A stretch of 64,000 bases of DNA from Bradyrhizobium sp. (GCF_027451485.1 NZ_DAIDJE010000097.1:1-64000), one strand, 5' to 3'; counted from the first letter of the stretch, positions 1 to 10,285 are shown. Notes: generated from the sequence alone by a model not told the origin. Numbers and translations are program-made.

Positions 1-90
1 TGGCGGAGAGGGAGGGATTCGAACCCCCGATAGGCTTGCACCTATGCCGCATTTCGAGTGCGGTGCATTCAACCACTCTGCCACCTCTCC
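1..90 (-). tRNA. tRNA-Ser (anticodon CGA)
   Basis: Read on the minus strand, the sequence begins GGAGAGGTGGCAGAGTGG and ends with the matching acceptor strand CCTCTCC followed by GCCA, so the 3' CCA is encoded. The anticodon loop reads CTCGAAA, giving anticodon CGA for UCG serine codons. The T-loop GGTTCGAATCC is canonical. A long variable arm between the anticodon and T arms marks it as a class II tRNA, as expected for serine. It decodes UCG, a frequent codon in GC-rich genomes. The gene abuts the window edge but appears complete. Confidence 0.97.
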
Positions 91-471
91 AGGCGCAAAT
101 CAGGGCAAGGAGCCCCGGCGGTCGGGGGCGAGTTCTAGAAGGTTTTCAAGCGAAGTGGAAGCCGGTTCGGGTGAAGAAAACGCGTCGAACAAAAGAGACG
201 AGGAAGTCCGCTGAGACAAGGCAGGGAGGCTTAAAGTTTCCACCCGCATCGGGGCGGCTTCGCGACAAACGCGGAGCGCGTTGACGCAATAAGGGTGGGA
301 CCGCCAGACGCGGAAAACACCGGCGGTCCCGTGTCGTCTCATTGAAATTGCGGCCTGGAAGTGCGGCTTCGCGGGCCAGCTTGAGCGACGCGTTCGAGCC
401 TACCGATCGCTCGGCTGCCGGCAACATGAACCCGGTTTTAACCTAACCGCTCAAGGTTACCGCGCGCACCG
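91..471. other. Noncoding gap with one inverted repeat
   Basis: These 381 bases lie between the tRNA and the 3' end of the ROK gene. I see no convincing ORF. The only clear structure is a perfect 9-base inverted repeat, GGGACCGCC at 297-305 and GGCGGTCCC at 322-330. No T-run follows on either strand, so it is not a textbook terminator. The upstream region of the minus-strand tRNA must lie here, but I could not identify a confident promoter. Confidence 0.5.
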
Positions 472-1557
472 TCAGTCCTTCTTCTTGTCCTTCTTGTCTT
501 CCTTGCGTCGGTTGGTGAACCGGGCGTTGCCGAGGCCCGTCCCAATGGTCAGAACGCCCCAGTGCTCGACGTCCTGCATGAAGGGAACTTCCGAGAGGCC
601 CTGCACGACGCCGTCGTTATGCATCACGACGGCGGTGTCGTGATCGCCAATCTGCGGGATCGCCTCTACCAGGCTCGCCGGGAGGTTGAACTTGCTGCTT
701 TCCCAGTTGCCCGGCAGGTTCTGCGCGCCCTTGGCAATCGAGCCGTCCTCGTTGATTACCCCCGGACAGGCGATGCCAATAAAGGGCGCAAGCTTCAACC
801 CCTCCTTATCGGCTTCGGCAATCAGTTCCTTCAGCATCTTGACCATGCGCTTGACGGCGCCCTCGCGCGTCGGCTCATCATCGGCGTGCCGCCATAACTC
901 CGCATGCCAGACCGCGGCCTTGGAGAGGTCCTGCGCCTTCTTCCAGCGGGTTTCGACCAGGCCGCAGCGAATGTTGGTGCCGCCAATATCCACCGCGAGA
1001 ATGCTGTCATGGCCCTCGAAAATCCACGACGGCGCCAGGTGCAAGCAACCGATCAGGCCGGCCTCGTCGGGATCGAAACGGATCGGCAACAGATCGACCT
1101 CGAAGCCTTGCGCTTTGAGCAGAATGTCGGTACGCGCAATGGCAAGCTCGCCGACGCGGCTCTGGCGAAAGCCGCCGCCGACCACGATGCGCTGGGTATC
1201 GGTCCAGGACTTCAGCTTCAGTATCCGCGAGGTCACATAGGCAAGTTCGCTGGCAAACTCCTCGATCGCGCCATGAACTACCGCGGCTGCACCGATGTCC
1301 TCGCCCGACAGGGCTGCATCGAGTTCGCTCTTGCTGATCTTCTTGGCGGCCCTGTCGCCCAGCGGGTCGTCGCCGTTTTTCTTCAGCGGCTTGCGTAGAT
1401 CGTCCAGGATCTTGCGGAAGGCGCCCTTGCAGGCGCGGTCGCCGAGAAAACCGCCGTCGTCGTCCTTTAATTCGACATTGAAGCTGTCTACGTCCACCGA
1501 CGGCAGGCGGGCGGCGCCGTGCCGGGCGATTCCGGTCGTCAGAACATCGTCGGCCAT
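472..1557 (-). CDS. ROK-family (glucokinase-like) protein with permuted motif order
   Basis: This 361-residue protein carries the signatures of the ROK branch of the sugar kinase/actin ATPase fold. They are the phosphate-1 loop DIGGTN at 190-195, GIACPG at 261-266, the HND segment with the likely catalytic Asp at 313-315, and the phosphate-2 loop TIGTGLG at 337-343. The segment that normally forms the C-terminal half of a ROK protein is instead at the N-terminus: a long helix region ending in IVVGGG (124-129), then GELAIAR and DEAGLIG (164-170). The order therefore looks circularly permuted. The Cys-rich zinc motif of many ROK proteins is absent. The C-terminus is a Lys/Asp-rich tail. A role in phosphorylating a hexose is plausible, but the substrate is unknown. 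It stands alone on the minus strand. Confidence 0.8.
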   Translation of the reverse strand: MADDVLTTGIARHGAARLPSVDVDSFNVELKDDDGGFLGDRACKGAFRKILDDLRKPLKKNGDDPLGDRAAKKISKSELDAALSGEDIGAAAVVHGAIEEFASELAYVTSRILKLKSWTDTQRIVVGGGFRQSRVGELAIARTDILLKAQGFEVDLLPIRFDPDEAGLIGCLHLAPSWIFEGHDSILAVDIGGTNIRCGLVETRWKKAQDLSKAAVWHAELWRHADDEPTREGAVKRMVKMLKELIAEADKEGLKLAPFIGIACPGVINEDGSIAKGAQNLPGNWESSKFNLPASLVEAIPQIGDHDTAVVMHNDGVVQGLSEVPFMQDVEHWGVLTIGTGLGNARFTNRRKEDKKDKKKD

Positions 1558-1714
1558 TTCACCCCGGTCAGTGCTTGAGACGGAGGCTAACTGCCCGGGA
1601 ACTTATTGGTTTCACGGGCCTGGTGAATATGACGGACAGCGGCTGGATCTTCCCATCGCCATCGCGATTTCGGCCAAAAATCCGCAAACCGAGGCATTTT
1701 AGGGCCCTTTTGCC

Positions 1715-1742
1715 TTGACTCGCGGTCTCGGGGGGCTATAAC
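1715..1742 (+). promoter_or_regulatory. Sigma-70-type promoter of rplU-rpmA
   Basis: TTGACT (1715-1720) and TATAAC (1737-1742) are separated by 16 bases, close to the housekeeping sigma factor consensus. Transcription would start near 1750, leaving a leader of about 165 bases before rplU. The position in the gap between the divergent ROK gene and rplU fits. The assignment rests only on the match and position. Confidence 0.6.
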
Positions 1743-1753
1743 TCGGCCACCCG

Positions 1754-1791
1754 GCGCGGGAAGCTTCTCGCGCTGTTTATTTTTGCGCGGG
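1754..1791 (+). promoter_or_regulatory. Possible attenuator hairpin in the rplU leader
   Basis: The leader holds a GC-rich hairpin in which GCGCGGGAAGC pairs with the following GCTTCTCGCGC (1754-1773 overall, sharing the central AAGCTT). A T-rich stretch follows at 1774-1784. The left arm GCGCGGG is repeated at 1785-1791, so the CTCGCGC arm could pair either upstream or downstream. Two mutually exclusive folds of this kind suggest attenuation, perhaps by L21. This is inference from sequence only. Confidence 0.35.
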
Positions 1792-1915
1792 ACATGCTTT
1801 TTTAGTTTGGGGTCTTTGGACCCGGTCGCGCGGAAATTGAACCCATAACGACTGTAGAAAAAGCCGACCCGGGCCTTTGGCTCGAGGCCGGGATCGAACA
1901 CGAAGGAATAAAACG

Positions 1916-2395
1916 ATGTTCGCAGTCATCAAAACCGGCGGCCGGCAGTACCGCGTCGTTCCGGATGATGTGCTCGAGATTGGCAAGATCGCCGGCGACG
2001 TCGGCACGATCGTGCAACTTGGTGAAGTGCTGGTGGTCGGCGGCGATGCTCCCGTGCTCGGGACTCCGACCGTTGCCGGCGCCTCGGTTGCGGCCGAAGT
2101 GCTGGACCACAAGCGCGGGCCGAAGGTCATCGCATTCAAGAAGCGCCGGCGCAAGAACTCGCGCCGCAAGCGCGGCTATCGCGACGAGATCACGGTGCTT
2201 CGCATCACCGAGATCCTGACCGACGGAAACAAGCCGACGCTCGGACCGCGCCCGAAGCGCGAGAAGGTCGAAGCGAAGGTCGCCGGTGACTCAGACGAGG
2301 CGCCGAAGGCCGCCAAGAAGCCCGCGGCGAAACCAGCAGCGAAGAAGGCCGCTACGAAGACGCCGGCGAAGAAGGCCAAGAGCGACGCGAAGTGA
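1916..2395 (+). CDS. rplU: 50S ribosomal protein L21
   Basis: L21 binds 23S rRNA in the large ribosomal subunit. The protein begins [14 protein letters not shown], the highly conserved L21 N-terminus, which fixes the start at 1916 rather than at an upstream in-frame codon. The basic signature [15 protein letters not shown] lies near the middle and the domain ends around residue 105. The total of 159 residues is longer than the usual 100 or so because of a C-terminal tail rich in Ala, Lys and Pro. Such tails are common on alphaproteobacterial L21. The gene is followed 84 bases later by rpmA, the usual partner, and both are probably transcribed from the promoter at 1715. Confidence 0.97.
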   Translation: MFAVIKTGGRQYRVVPDDVLEIGKIAGDVGTIVQLGEVLVVGGDAPVLGTPTVAGASVAAEVLDHKRGPKVIAFKKRRRKNSRRKRGYRDEITVLRITEILTDGNKPTLGPRPKREKVEAKVAGDSDEAPKAAKKPAAKPAAKKAATKTPAKKAKSDAK

Positions 2396-2441
2396 CACGC
2401 TTCAGAAGAGCGTGACACAAAGTGAAATGATTTCGTCAAGG

Positions 2442-2461
2442 ATTTGATCTAGAGATCAAAT
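2442..2461. repeat. Inverted repeat between rplU and rpmA
   Basis: ATTTGATCT (2442-2450) and AGATCAAAT (2453-2461) form a perfect 9-base inverted repeat with a 2-base centre, just upstream of the rpmA ribosome-binding site. It is AT-rich in a GC-rich setting. It could be an mRNA hairpin or a protein-binding palindrome; nothing decides between these. Confidence 0.5.
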
Positions 2462-2479
2462 AGAAATTGGAGACGAGCC

Positions 2480-2749
2480 ATGGCTCACAAAAAAGCAGGC
2501 GGTTCATCGCGTAACGGACGCGATTCAGCGGGCAAGCGCCTTGGTATCAAGGCCTATGGCGGCGAACATGTAATTCCCGGCAACATCATTGCGCGTCAAC
2601 GCGGCACCACTTGGCATCCCGGCCTTAATGTCGGCATGGGCACTGACCATACTCTCTTTGCGAAGGCAGAGGGCCGTGTCGAGTTTCAAGCCAAAGCCAA
2701 CGGCCGCACTTTCGTGTCGGTGATCCCGGTAACGGAAGCGGCCGAATAA
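2480..2749 (+). CDS. rpmA: 50S ribosomal protein L27
   Basis: L27 lies near the peptidyl transferase centre, where its N-terminal tail reaches toward the tRNA ends. The 89-residue protein starts [16 protein letters not shown], followed by [12 protein letters not shown] and the segment [12 protein letters not shown], all diagnostic. The length is normal for the family. The start is supported by a GGAG motif about 10 bases upstream. There is no N-terminal extension of the type cleaved in Firmicutes. It is co-directional with rplU and followed by a strong terminator at 2811-2839. Confidence 0.98.
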   Translation: MAHKKAGGSSRNGRDSAGKRLGIKAYGGEHVIPGNIIARQRGTTWHPGLNVGMGTDHTLFAKAEGRVEFQAKANGRTFVSVIPVTEAAE

Positions 2750-2768
2750 GCGGTGGAACATCCAGATT

Positions 2769-2792
2769 CCGCCGGTCCTGTTGAACCGGCGG
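2769..2792 (+). repeat. Hairpin downstream of rpmA
   Basis: CCGCCGGT (2769-2776) and ACCGGCGG (2785-2792) form a perfect 8-base stem with an 8-base loop, shortly before the rpmA terminator. No T-run follows. It may protect the 3' end of the mRNA. Confidence 0.5.
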
Positions 2793-2810
2793 AGCGGTAG
2801 AAGGCTCCCA

Positions 2811-2839
2811 GGGGAGGCGGGAAACCGGCCTCCCCTTTT
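2811..2839 (+). terminator. Rho-independent terminator after rpmA
   Basis: GGGGAGGC (2811-2818) pairs with GCCTCCCC (2828-2835), and the run TTTT follows directly. The position, 60 bases after the rpmA stop and before the next ribosome-binding site, fits termination of the rplU-rpmA transcript. Confidence 0.75.
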
Positions 2840-2903
2840 CGTTGCGCGTCGCCATATGCGCGGAGCGCGCCGATCCAAGAGTGGTCACTCAAGGAGCCTT
2901 GAC

Positions 2904-3494
2904 ATGCTGCGAGATATCCCGCCCCGGACACTGCGCGGAGCAGGACGTTGCATCCTTCAGACCGAACGGCTGACGCTGCGCAGACCGACGCTCGCGGACG
3001 TCAACGCAATAGCGCGTCTGGCCGACGAGCGCCGCATTGCGGAGAATACCCGCCGCCTGCCGCATCCCTATTCGCACGGCGATGCCGTCGAATTCGTTCG
3101 CGGCATCCCGCGCAGCCGGGAAACGGCCTTCCTGATAGAGAAGGACTACGCGCCGGTCGGCATGGTCGGCGTCGACTGGCGCGAGATCGATGCACCCGAG
3201 CTCGGCTACTGGCTCGGCGTCGACTACTGGGGACAGGGACTTGCGACCGAAGCTGCGCGCGCGGTGATCGATTTCACTTTTGAGGAATTCGACACCGGCC
3301 AGATGCGCGCCGGCGCGCGCGTCGCGAACCCGGCCTCACGCAATGTGCTGGAGAAATGCGGCTTCCAATGGTGCGGTGTCGAACTGCACCGTTTCGAATC
3401 GCTGGGCTCGTCGACCCCCGTCGATTGCTTTCGTTTGACGCGTAGCGTCTGGGCATCGCTGAAGAACTGGGGCAATTCGACGCGGCGGCCATAA
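2904..3494 (+). CDS. GNAT family N-acetyltransferase (RimJ/RimL type)
   Basis: The 196-residue protein has the layout of RimJ/RimL-like acetyltransferases, which transfer an acetyl group from acetyl-CoA to an amine or protein N-terminus. It opens with the strand LQTERLTLRRPTLAD. The acetyl-CoA binding region reads LGYWLGVDYWGQGLATEAA, and a later NPASRNVLEKCGF matches the typical N-S-x-x-V-L-x-K-x-G-F segment. The start at 2904 is chosen because AAGGAG lies at a suitable distance upstream; an earlier in-frame codon would run through the rpmA terminator. It lies between rpmA and obgE, but the context does not reveal the substrate. Confidence 0.85.
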   Translation: MLRDIPPRTLRGAGRCILQTERLTLRRPTLADVNAIARLADERRIAENTRRLPHPYSHGDAVEFVRGIPRSRETAFLIEKDYAPVGMVGVDWREIDAPELGYWLGVDYWGQGLATEAARAVIDFTFEEFDTGQMRAGARVANPASRNVLEKCGFQWCGVELHRFESLGSSTPVDCFRLTRSVWASLKNWGNSTRRP

Positions 3495-3499
3495 TGTTC

Positions 3500-4417
3500 C
3501 TACGCGGGCGGATTCAGGTCGGGCTCCCTCCGTCCGAGTTTGCGCTCGCGCAGGAAAATATAAAGCCCGGCGCCGATGATGATGACGGCGCCGAGCGCCA
3601 TCGGAAATGATGGCACATCCCCGAACACTATATAGCCGAAGGTCACCGCCCAGAGGATCATCGTATATTGATACGGCACGACCAGGCTCGCCGGCGCAAG
3701 CTTCAGCGAGCGGTTGACGCAGAGAAGTGCGCAAACCGAAATAGCGCCGGCGGCAAAGAACAGGCCAAAGCTGCTCCAGCTCGGTGTGACCCAGCCGACC
3801 GCCGCGATCAAAAGGCCGAACAGCAGACCACTGACGAACTGCAATGAGGCCAGCACGATGTCAGGGGTTGCGCGCAACAGGCGTGTCGTGAGGAGCGAAC
3901 AGGAAAAGGAAAGGCTGCCGGCAAGCGCGATCATCGCCGGCCAGCTGATCGATTGCGTCGACGGCCGTAGGGCGACTAACACGCCAGCAAACCCGACCAG
4001 GATGGCGCTCCAGCGCCGCCAGCCGACCTGCTCGCGCAAAAAGATTGCCGACAATGCAGTCACGAAAATCGGCGTAGCCAGATAATAAGTCACGACGTCG
4101 GCAAGCGGCAGATAGACGGTTGCGAGAAAGAATGCCGCGATCTCCAACGTCGAAAAGACAACGCGAACCAATTGCAGCCACGGCCGCTCCATGCGCCGGA
4201 ATTCACGGCGCTGCCGCCACATCGAGGGCGCGAGCAGCGCCAACGCCGCGCAGGCGCGCAAGAACATCAATTGTCCGACCGAATAGGTCGCCACGATATA
4301 CTTGCCGAGCGTATCACCAAACGAGAACATGCAGACCGAGACCAGCATCAGAACGATGCCGGCAAGCCGCGCGGAACGATCATCAAGCGTCGTGGAGATT
4401 CTAGAAAGTATGCTCAT
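3500..4417 (-). CDS. DMT-superfamily (EamA domain) permease
   Basis: This 305-residue integral membrane protein shows about ten hydrophobic segments in two repeats, the pattern of EamA/DMT small-molecule exporters. The first repeat includes the stretch after SVCMFSFGDTLGKY and the conserved LPLADVVTYYLATPIFVTALSAI region. The second includes the matching LAPASLVVPYQYTMILWAV segment. The tail is basic (RERKLGRREPD). The chosen start, MSILSRIS at 4417, removes a non-hydrophobic 27-codon extension. It runs opposite to its neighbours and converges on the acetyltransferase gene with 5 bases between. The substrate cannot be deduced. Confidence 0.88.
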   Translation of the reverse strand: MSILSRISTTLDDRSARLAGIVLMLVSVCMFSFGDTLGKYIVATYSVGQLMFLRACAALALLAPSMWRQRREFRRMERPWLQLVRVVFSTLEIAAFFLATVYLPLADVVTYYLATPIFVTALSAIFLREQVGWRRWSAILVGFAGVLVALRPSTQSISWPAMIALAGSLSFSCSLLTTRLLRATPDIVLASLQFVSGLLFGLLIAAVGWVTPSWSSFGLFFAAGAISVCALLCVNRSLKLAPASLVVPYQYTMILWAVTFGYIVFGDVPSFPMALGAVIIIGAGLYIFLRERKLGRREPDLNPPA

Positions 4418-4441
4418 AAGATCCAGCGCAGTTCGGTGTCG

Positions 4442-4497
4442 TGGCCGGGCATAGCCGTTCGAGAACAGCGTCGCTTCCGCTCGCCTATGCCCGGCCA
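4442..4497. repeat. Palindromic intergenic repeat (REP-like)
   Basis: TGGCCGGGCATAG (4442-4454) and CTATGCCCGGCCA (4485-4497) are perfect 13-base inverted arms around a 30-base centre. A related fragment, GATGCCCGGC, follows at about 4532. The element lies between divergent genes and resembles palindromic repeats scattered in Bradyrhizobium-type genomes. Family membership is inferred, not tested. Confidence 0.6.
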
Positions 4498-4614
4498 TCC
4501 ACGCCTTACATTATGCTGTATGAAAGACGCGGATGCCCGGCACAAGGCCGGACGACTTGCGACAACTCATTTGCGGCACACACCGCGATCAGCAGGCCTA
4601 GCTGGGAAACATGT

Positions 4615-6235
<1,621 letters not shown>

Positions 6236-6312
6236 AGCTAATCACTTGTACTGCTGCGCAGTCTCGCTGTAACTCCCTTGTGCTCGAAGCACGCCGCAAA
6301 ATCCACGATCCC

Positions 6313-7455
6313 ATGGCCCGCCCCGCGCTGAAAAACTTCCGCCGCATCGTCGTCAAGGTCGGTTCATCGCTCTTGATCGATTCCAGCGCGGGCGAGGTGC
6401 GCGCGAACTGGCTTTCGGCGCTCGCAGGCGATCTTGCCAGGATGCATGGGGAGGGACGCGACGTGCTGGTGGTCTCATCCGGCTCGATTGCGCTCGGGCG
6501 CAGCCGCTTGAAGCTGCCGCGCGGCCCGCTGAAGCTTGAGGAAAGCCAGGCCGCGGCTGCCGTCGGGCAAATCGCGCTGGCGCGCATCTGGTCGGAGATG
6601 CTCGGCGCGCACGGCATCGGATCAGGCCAGATTCTCGTCACCCTTCAGGATACGGAGGAGCGCCGCCGTTATCTCAATGCGCGCTCGACTATCGCCAAGC
6701 TTCTGGAATGGCGTGCCGTGCCGATCATCAACGAGAATGACACGGTCGCAACCAACGAAATCCGTTATGGCGACAATGATCGCCTCGCCGCGCGCGTCGC
6801 CACCATGGCGAGCGCCGATCTTCTGGTCCTGCTCTCCGATATCGACGGTCTTTATACCGCCCCGCCCGCCGCCAATCCGAACGCCAGACTAATTCCGGTG
6901 GTGGAGTCCGTCACCTCGGAAATCGAGGCGATGGCGGGCGCTGCCGAATCCGAGCTGTCGCGCGGCGGCATGTACACCAAGATCGAGGCAGCCAAGATCG
7001 CCACTACTGCCGGCACGCATATGCTGATCGCCTCCGGCAAGATCGAGCATCCGTTGCAAGCGATCGCGGACGGTGGACGCTGCACCTGGTTCCTGACGCC
7101 GGCCAATCCGGTCACCGCGCGAAAACGGTGGATTGCGGGCTCCCTTGAACCGAAGGGCACGTTGACTATCGATGCCGGCGCAGTGAACGCGCTGCGCGCC
7201 GGCAAGAGCCTGTTGCCGGCTGGTGTGATCCGGGTCGACGGCCAATTCGCCCGCGGCGATGCGGTGATCGTTCGCGGGCCTGATACCCATGAGATTGGCC
7301 GCGGCCTCGTTGCCTACGACGCCGACGATGCCGAGAAGATCAAGGGCCGCTCGTCGCCGGACCTCATGTCGATTTTGGGTATCAGCGGCCGCGCCGAGAT
7401 GATCCATCGCGACGATCTCGTGATCGGGCCGAGCGGGACTTCACCGGCGGGCTAG
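6313..7455 (+). CDS. proB: Glutamate 5-kinase
   Basis: ProB phosphorylates L-glutamate with ATP in the first step of proline synthesis. The 380-residue protein has the amino acid kinase domain at 1-260, with [11 protein letters not shown] near the start, [19 protein letters not shown] and the nucleotide-binding [15 protein letters not shown] stretch ([13 protein letters not shown]). A C-terminal PUA domain begins around residue 280. Length and two-domain layout match the long bacterial form subject to proline feedback inhibition. The start MARPALKNF is chosen because upstream in-frame codons lie in non-conserved sequence. It is followed by proA 126 bases downstream. Confidence 0.97.
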   Translation: MARPALKNFRRIVVKVGSSLLIDSSAGEVRANWLSALAGDLARMHGEGRDVLVVSSGSIALGRSRLKLPRGPLKLEESQAAAAVGQIALARIWSEMLGAHGIGSGQILVTLQDTEERRRYLNARSTIAKLLEWRAVPIINENDTVATNEIRYGDNDRLAARVATMASADLLVLLSDIDGLYTAPPAANPNARLIPVVESVTSEIEAMAGAAESELSRGGMYTKIEAAKIATTAGTHMLIASGKIEHPLQAIADGGRCTWFLTPANPVTARKRWIAGSLEPKGTLTIDAGAVNALRAGKSLLPAGVIRVDGQFARGDAVIVRGPDTHEIGRGLVAYDADDAEKIKGRSSPDLMSILGISGRAEMIHRDDLVIGPSGTSPAG

Positions 7456-7540
7456 GCCGATGGCCGACTGCTTTTCGCCATTCGCCGCGCTGGCCTCTGA
7501 CCTGCAAGCGTCGTCTGCGGCCTTCGCAAATGGCGGATTT

Positions 7541-7556
7541 TCATGCTAAAGCATGA
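7541..7556. repeat. Short palindrome upstream of proA
   Basis: TCATGCT (7541-7547) and AGCATGA (7550-7556) form a perfect inverted repeat with an AA centre, 25 bases ahead of proA. Similar palindromes around a CATGC core occur in rhizobial intergenic DNA. It could be an operator or a repeat remnant. Confidence 0.4.
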
Positions 7557-7580
7557 TCTTAACACGGGAAGCGACCCGAT

Positions 7581-8879
7581 ATGACCTTGACCGCGCCGCT
7601 AAAAGCAGTCGACGGCAACGCCGATTTGACCGAATTGATGAATGCTCTCGCCACGGGCGCGCGCGCTGCCGCTCGCGTGCTGGCGCTCGCTTCGGCGGAG
7701 CAGAAGAACAGGGCGCTGGAGGCCATCGAACGCGCCATCCGCAACCACGCGGTGGCGATCCTGGCTGCCAACGCCGAGGACGTCAGTGAAGCTCGCGCCA
7801 GCGGGGCAACACCCGCATTCATCGATCGTCTGACGCTCACGCAGGGCCGGATCGACGCCATGGCCGACGGCGTTGCCACCGTGCGCGCAATCCCGGACCC
7901 GGTCGGTGCCGTGACCGAGCGCTGGCAACGGCCGAACGGCATGACTATCGAGCGCGTTCGCGTGCCGCTGGGCGTCGTTGGGGTCATCTTCGAAAGCCGG
8001 CCCAATGTGGCCGCCGATGCCGGCGTGCTCTGCCTGAAATCCGGCAATTCCGTGATTCTGCGCGGCGGCTCGGATAGTTTCCGTTCCTGCCGGGCGATCC
8101 ACGGCTGCCTCGTGGAGGGCTTGCGCGAGGCGGGGCTACCCGAGGCTGCGATCACACTCGTGCCGACGCGCGACCGCGCGGCAGTTGGCCTTATGCTGAC
8201 GGGACTTTCCGGCGCGATCGACGTGATCGTGCCGCGCGGCGGCAAGAGCCTGGTCGGGCGCGTCGAAGCGGAAGCCCGCGTGCCGGTGTTTGCCCATCTC
8301 GAAGGCGTCAACCACGTCTATATTGATCACGCGGCCAATCTCGAAATGGCTAAATCGATTGTCCTGAATGCCAAGATGCGACGGCCCGGCGTCTGCGGCG
8401 CCGCCGAGACCCTGCTGGTCGACCGCAAAGGCGCAGCGACCTCGCTGAAGCCGCTGGTCGAGATGCTGCTCGATGCTGGCTGCGAAGTGCGCGGTGACGA
8501 CGCCGTTCAGCACACGGACGAGCGGGTGAAACCGGCGTCCGACGAAGACTGGGACACCGAGTATGAGGACGCGATCATCGCGGCCAAAGTGGTCGACGGC
8601 ATCGACGAGGCCATCGCCCATATTCACAACCATGGATCGCATCACACCGATGCGATCGTGACTGAGGATAAAGCGGCCGCCAGCAAATTCCTCAACGAAG
8701 TCGATTCGGCGATCGTGCTGCACAACGCTTCGACGCAGTTTGCAGATGGCGGCGAGTTTGGTTTCGGCGCGGAGATCGGAATTGCCACTGGCAGATTTCA
8801 CGCCCGCGGCCCCGTAGGCGCCGAGCAGTTAACGAGTTTCAAGTACCGCGTTCACGGCACCGGACAGACGCGGCCGTGA
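7581..8879 (+). CDS. proA: Gamma-glutamyl phosphate reductase
   Basis: ProA reduces gamma-glutamyl phosphate with NADPH to glutamate-5-semialdehyde, the second step of proline synthesis. The 432-residue protein has the aldehyde dehydrogenase fold. Visible markers are [25 protein letters not shown], the PRGGKSLV segment and the catalytic Cys in [12 protein letters not shown] (about residue 272). The [13 protein letters not shown] and [18 protein letters not shown] segments near the C-terminus are also diagnostic. Length is normal. It lies directly after proB, as in many alphaproteobacteria, and 7 bases before the probable nadD start. Confidence 0.97.
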   Translation: MTLTAPLKAVDGNADLTELMNALATGARAAARVLALASAEQKNRALEAIERAIRNHAVAILAANAEDVSEARASGATPAFIDRLTLTQGRIDAMADGVATVRAIPDPVGAVTERWQRPNGMTIERVRVPLGVVGVIFESRPNVAADAGVLCLKSGNSVILRGGSDSFRSCRAIHGCLVEGLREAGLPEAAITLVPTRDRAAVGLMLTGLSGAIDVIVPRGGKSLVGRVEAEARVPVFAHLEGVNHVYIDHAANLEMAKSIVLNAKMRRPGVCGAAETLLVDRKGAATSLKPLVEMLLDAGCEVRGDDAVQHTDERVKPASDEDWDTEYEDAIIAAKVVDGIDEAIAHIHNHGSHHTDAIVTEDKAAASKFLNEVDSAIVLHNASTQFADGGEFGFGAEIGIATGRFHARGPVGAEQLTSFKYRVHGTGQTRP

Positions 8880-8886
8880 TTCGCAT

Positions 8887-9552
8887 TTGTCGTCCGCAGC
8901 GGGGGAGGCGTTGAACAGGATTTCTGCGGCCTTGCCCTCCGTTGCGTCCGCCCTTCCGGCCTATTCCAATGGCATGCGCGTCGGGCTGCTGGGGGGATCG
9001 TTCGACCCGCCGCACCTTGCCCACCGCGCCATCAGCCTGTTCGCGATCAAGCGCCTGAAGCTTGACCGGGTGTGGTGGCTGGTGACGCCAGGCAATCCGC
9101 TGAAAACCGACCGAACGCCACACGATCTCGCCCAGCGCATGGAAGCGGCGAAGCGCGTCGCCCATGATCCCCGCATCGAGGTGAGTTGTCTCGAATCCGT
9201 CATCGGAACCCGCTACACTGTAGACACCATTAGATATTTGTGCCGCCGCGCTTCCGGCCTGCACTTTGTCTGGATCATGGGAGCGGACAATCTTGCGCAA
9301 TTTCACCGCTGGCATGATTGGCGGCACATTGCATCCGAGGTGCCTATCGCTGTGATTGACCGTCCGCCGCAGAGCTTTCGCGCCCTTGCCTCGCCCGCCG
9401 CGCAGGCTCTTGCGCGCTACCGTGTTCCGGAAAATCAGGCTGCAAGCCTCGCCGAGCAGCGGGCGCCAGCCTGGACGTTTCTCACCGGTTTGAAATCGCA
9501 CCTGTCATCGACAGTCCTTCGGAACCAGGACGGCAGCTGGAGGACGGTTTGA
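8887..9552 (+). CDS. nadD: Nicotinate-nucleotide adenylyltransferase
   Basis: NadD adenylylates nicotinate mononucleotide to deamido-NAD in NAD synthesis. The nucleotidyltransferase signature [14 protein letters not shown] carries the HxxH pair, and [25 protein letters not shown] and the C-terminal LSSTVLR (the ISSTxIR-type motif) are family markers. The start is uncertain. The coordinates given use a TTG at 8887. An ATG at 8974, directly before the conserved RVGLLGGSF segment, and a TTG at 8911 are alternatives, and none has a well-spaced ribosome-binding site. It follows proA closely and precedes rsfS, the usual partner. Confidence 0.93.
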   Translation: MSSAAGEALNRISAALPSVASALPAYSNGMRVGLLGGSFDPPHLAHRAISLFAIKRLKLDRVWWLVTPGNPLKTDRTPHDLAQRMEAAKRVAHDPRIEVSCLESVIGTRYTVDTIRYLCRRASGLHFVWIMGADNLAQFHRWHDWRHIASEVPIAVIDRPPQSFRALASPAAQALARYRVPENQAASLAEQRAPAWTFLTGLKSHLSSTVLRNQDGSWRTV

Positions 9553-9624
9553 CGCCACAAAGCCGCATGCCCAACGGGCGGGCCGGAACGAGGCTAGAAC
9601 TTCGAAAACGGGGACACTGGAATA

Positions 9625-9654
9625 TTGAAACCATTAACCCCACATGCATACAAT
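9625..9654 (+). promoter_or_regulatory. Probable promoter upstream of rsfS
   Basis: TTGAAA (9625-9630) and TACAAT (9649-9654) are separated by 18 bases in a locally AT-richer stretch after nadD. The match is good and transcription would begin near 9661, about 50 bases upstream of the rsfS start. Assigned by sequence match only. Confidence 0.5.
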
Positions 9655-9722
9655 ATAGCGGGCCGCCAAAAGATTCGGCGTCCGCGATACAGTGAAAGGA
9701 ATGGTCCCTGGCCACGTCTGTA

Positions 9723-10145
9723 TTGTCCAAGTCTGTTTTACCCAAGGCAACCAAACCCGCGCGTAAAACATCGACTCGAGCTGCGGCCTTGAAGGCGCAA
9801 CCAGACGCCGACAAGACCCTGAGCATGATCCTCTCCCGCCTCGAGGATATGAAGGCGGAAGACACGGTCACAATCGACCTTCGCGGCAAATCGGCGTTTT
9901 CCGACCACATGATCATCACCACGGGCAGGGTGAACCGGCACGTGGGCGCGATCGCGGAAAATCTCGTCAAAGGTCTCAAAGAGAGTGGGATCGCCAGCCC
10001 ACATGTCGAAGGCTTACCCAATTGCGATTGGGTGCTGATCGACTCGGGCGACGTGATCGTTCACATCTTCAGGCCCGAGGTCCGCGAATTCTACAATCTG
10101 GAAAGATTGTGGACGCAGGGTCCGGCAACCGCGAAGGCGGTCTAG
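9723..10145 (+). CDS. rsfS: Ribosomal silencing factor RsfS
   Basis: RsfS binds ribosomal protein L14 and blocks subunit joining when nutrients are short. After an N-terminal basic, Ala-rich tail of about 35 residues, the Iojap domain runs to the end. Its markers are EDTVTIDLRGKSAFSDHMIITTG, NRHVGAIAENL, and the C-terminal GDVIVHIFRPEVREFYNLERLW. The start is unclear. TTG at 9723 is the first common start codon in frame, but a CTG at 9708 is preceded by AAAGGA (9695-9700) with a 7-base spacer and is better placed. The gene lies between nadD and rlmH, its usual place. Confidence 0.94.
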   Translation: MSKSVLPKATKPARKTSTRAAALKAQPDADKTLSMILSRLEDMKAEDTVTIDLRGKSAFSDHMIITTGRVNRHVGAIAENLVKGLKESGIASPHVEGLPNCDWVLIDSGDVIVHIFRPEVREFYNLERLWTQGPATAKAV

Positions 10146-10285
10146 CTAGGGTCGATCGAGAGGTTTGGAGTTTGACATTGCCTCCCGGGCTTCTTGCCGG
10201 AGGATGGTGAACATCAGCACGCGCACCAGCCTTTGGATGCTGGCCTTGTAGACACGAGCCGAAATCAACGCCAGCTTGGCTGATT

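Noticed and set aside
297..330. Inverted repeat GGGACCGCC/GGCGGTCCC as a terminator for the ROK gene
   Set aside because: No T-run follows on either strand and it lies about 140 bases from the ROK stop; recorded as an inverted repeat only.
10199..10251. A 15-codon ORF with an adjacent GGAGG between rsfS and rlmH
   Set aside because: The ribosome-binding site touches the ATG, and the ORF is too short with no regulatory codon run, so it is not called as a leader peptide.
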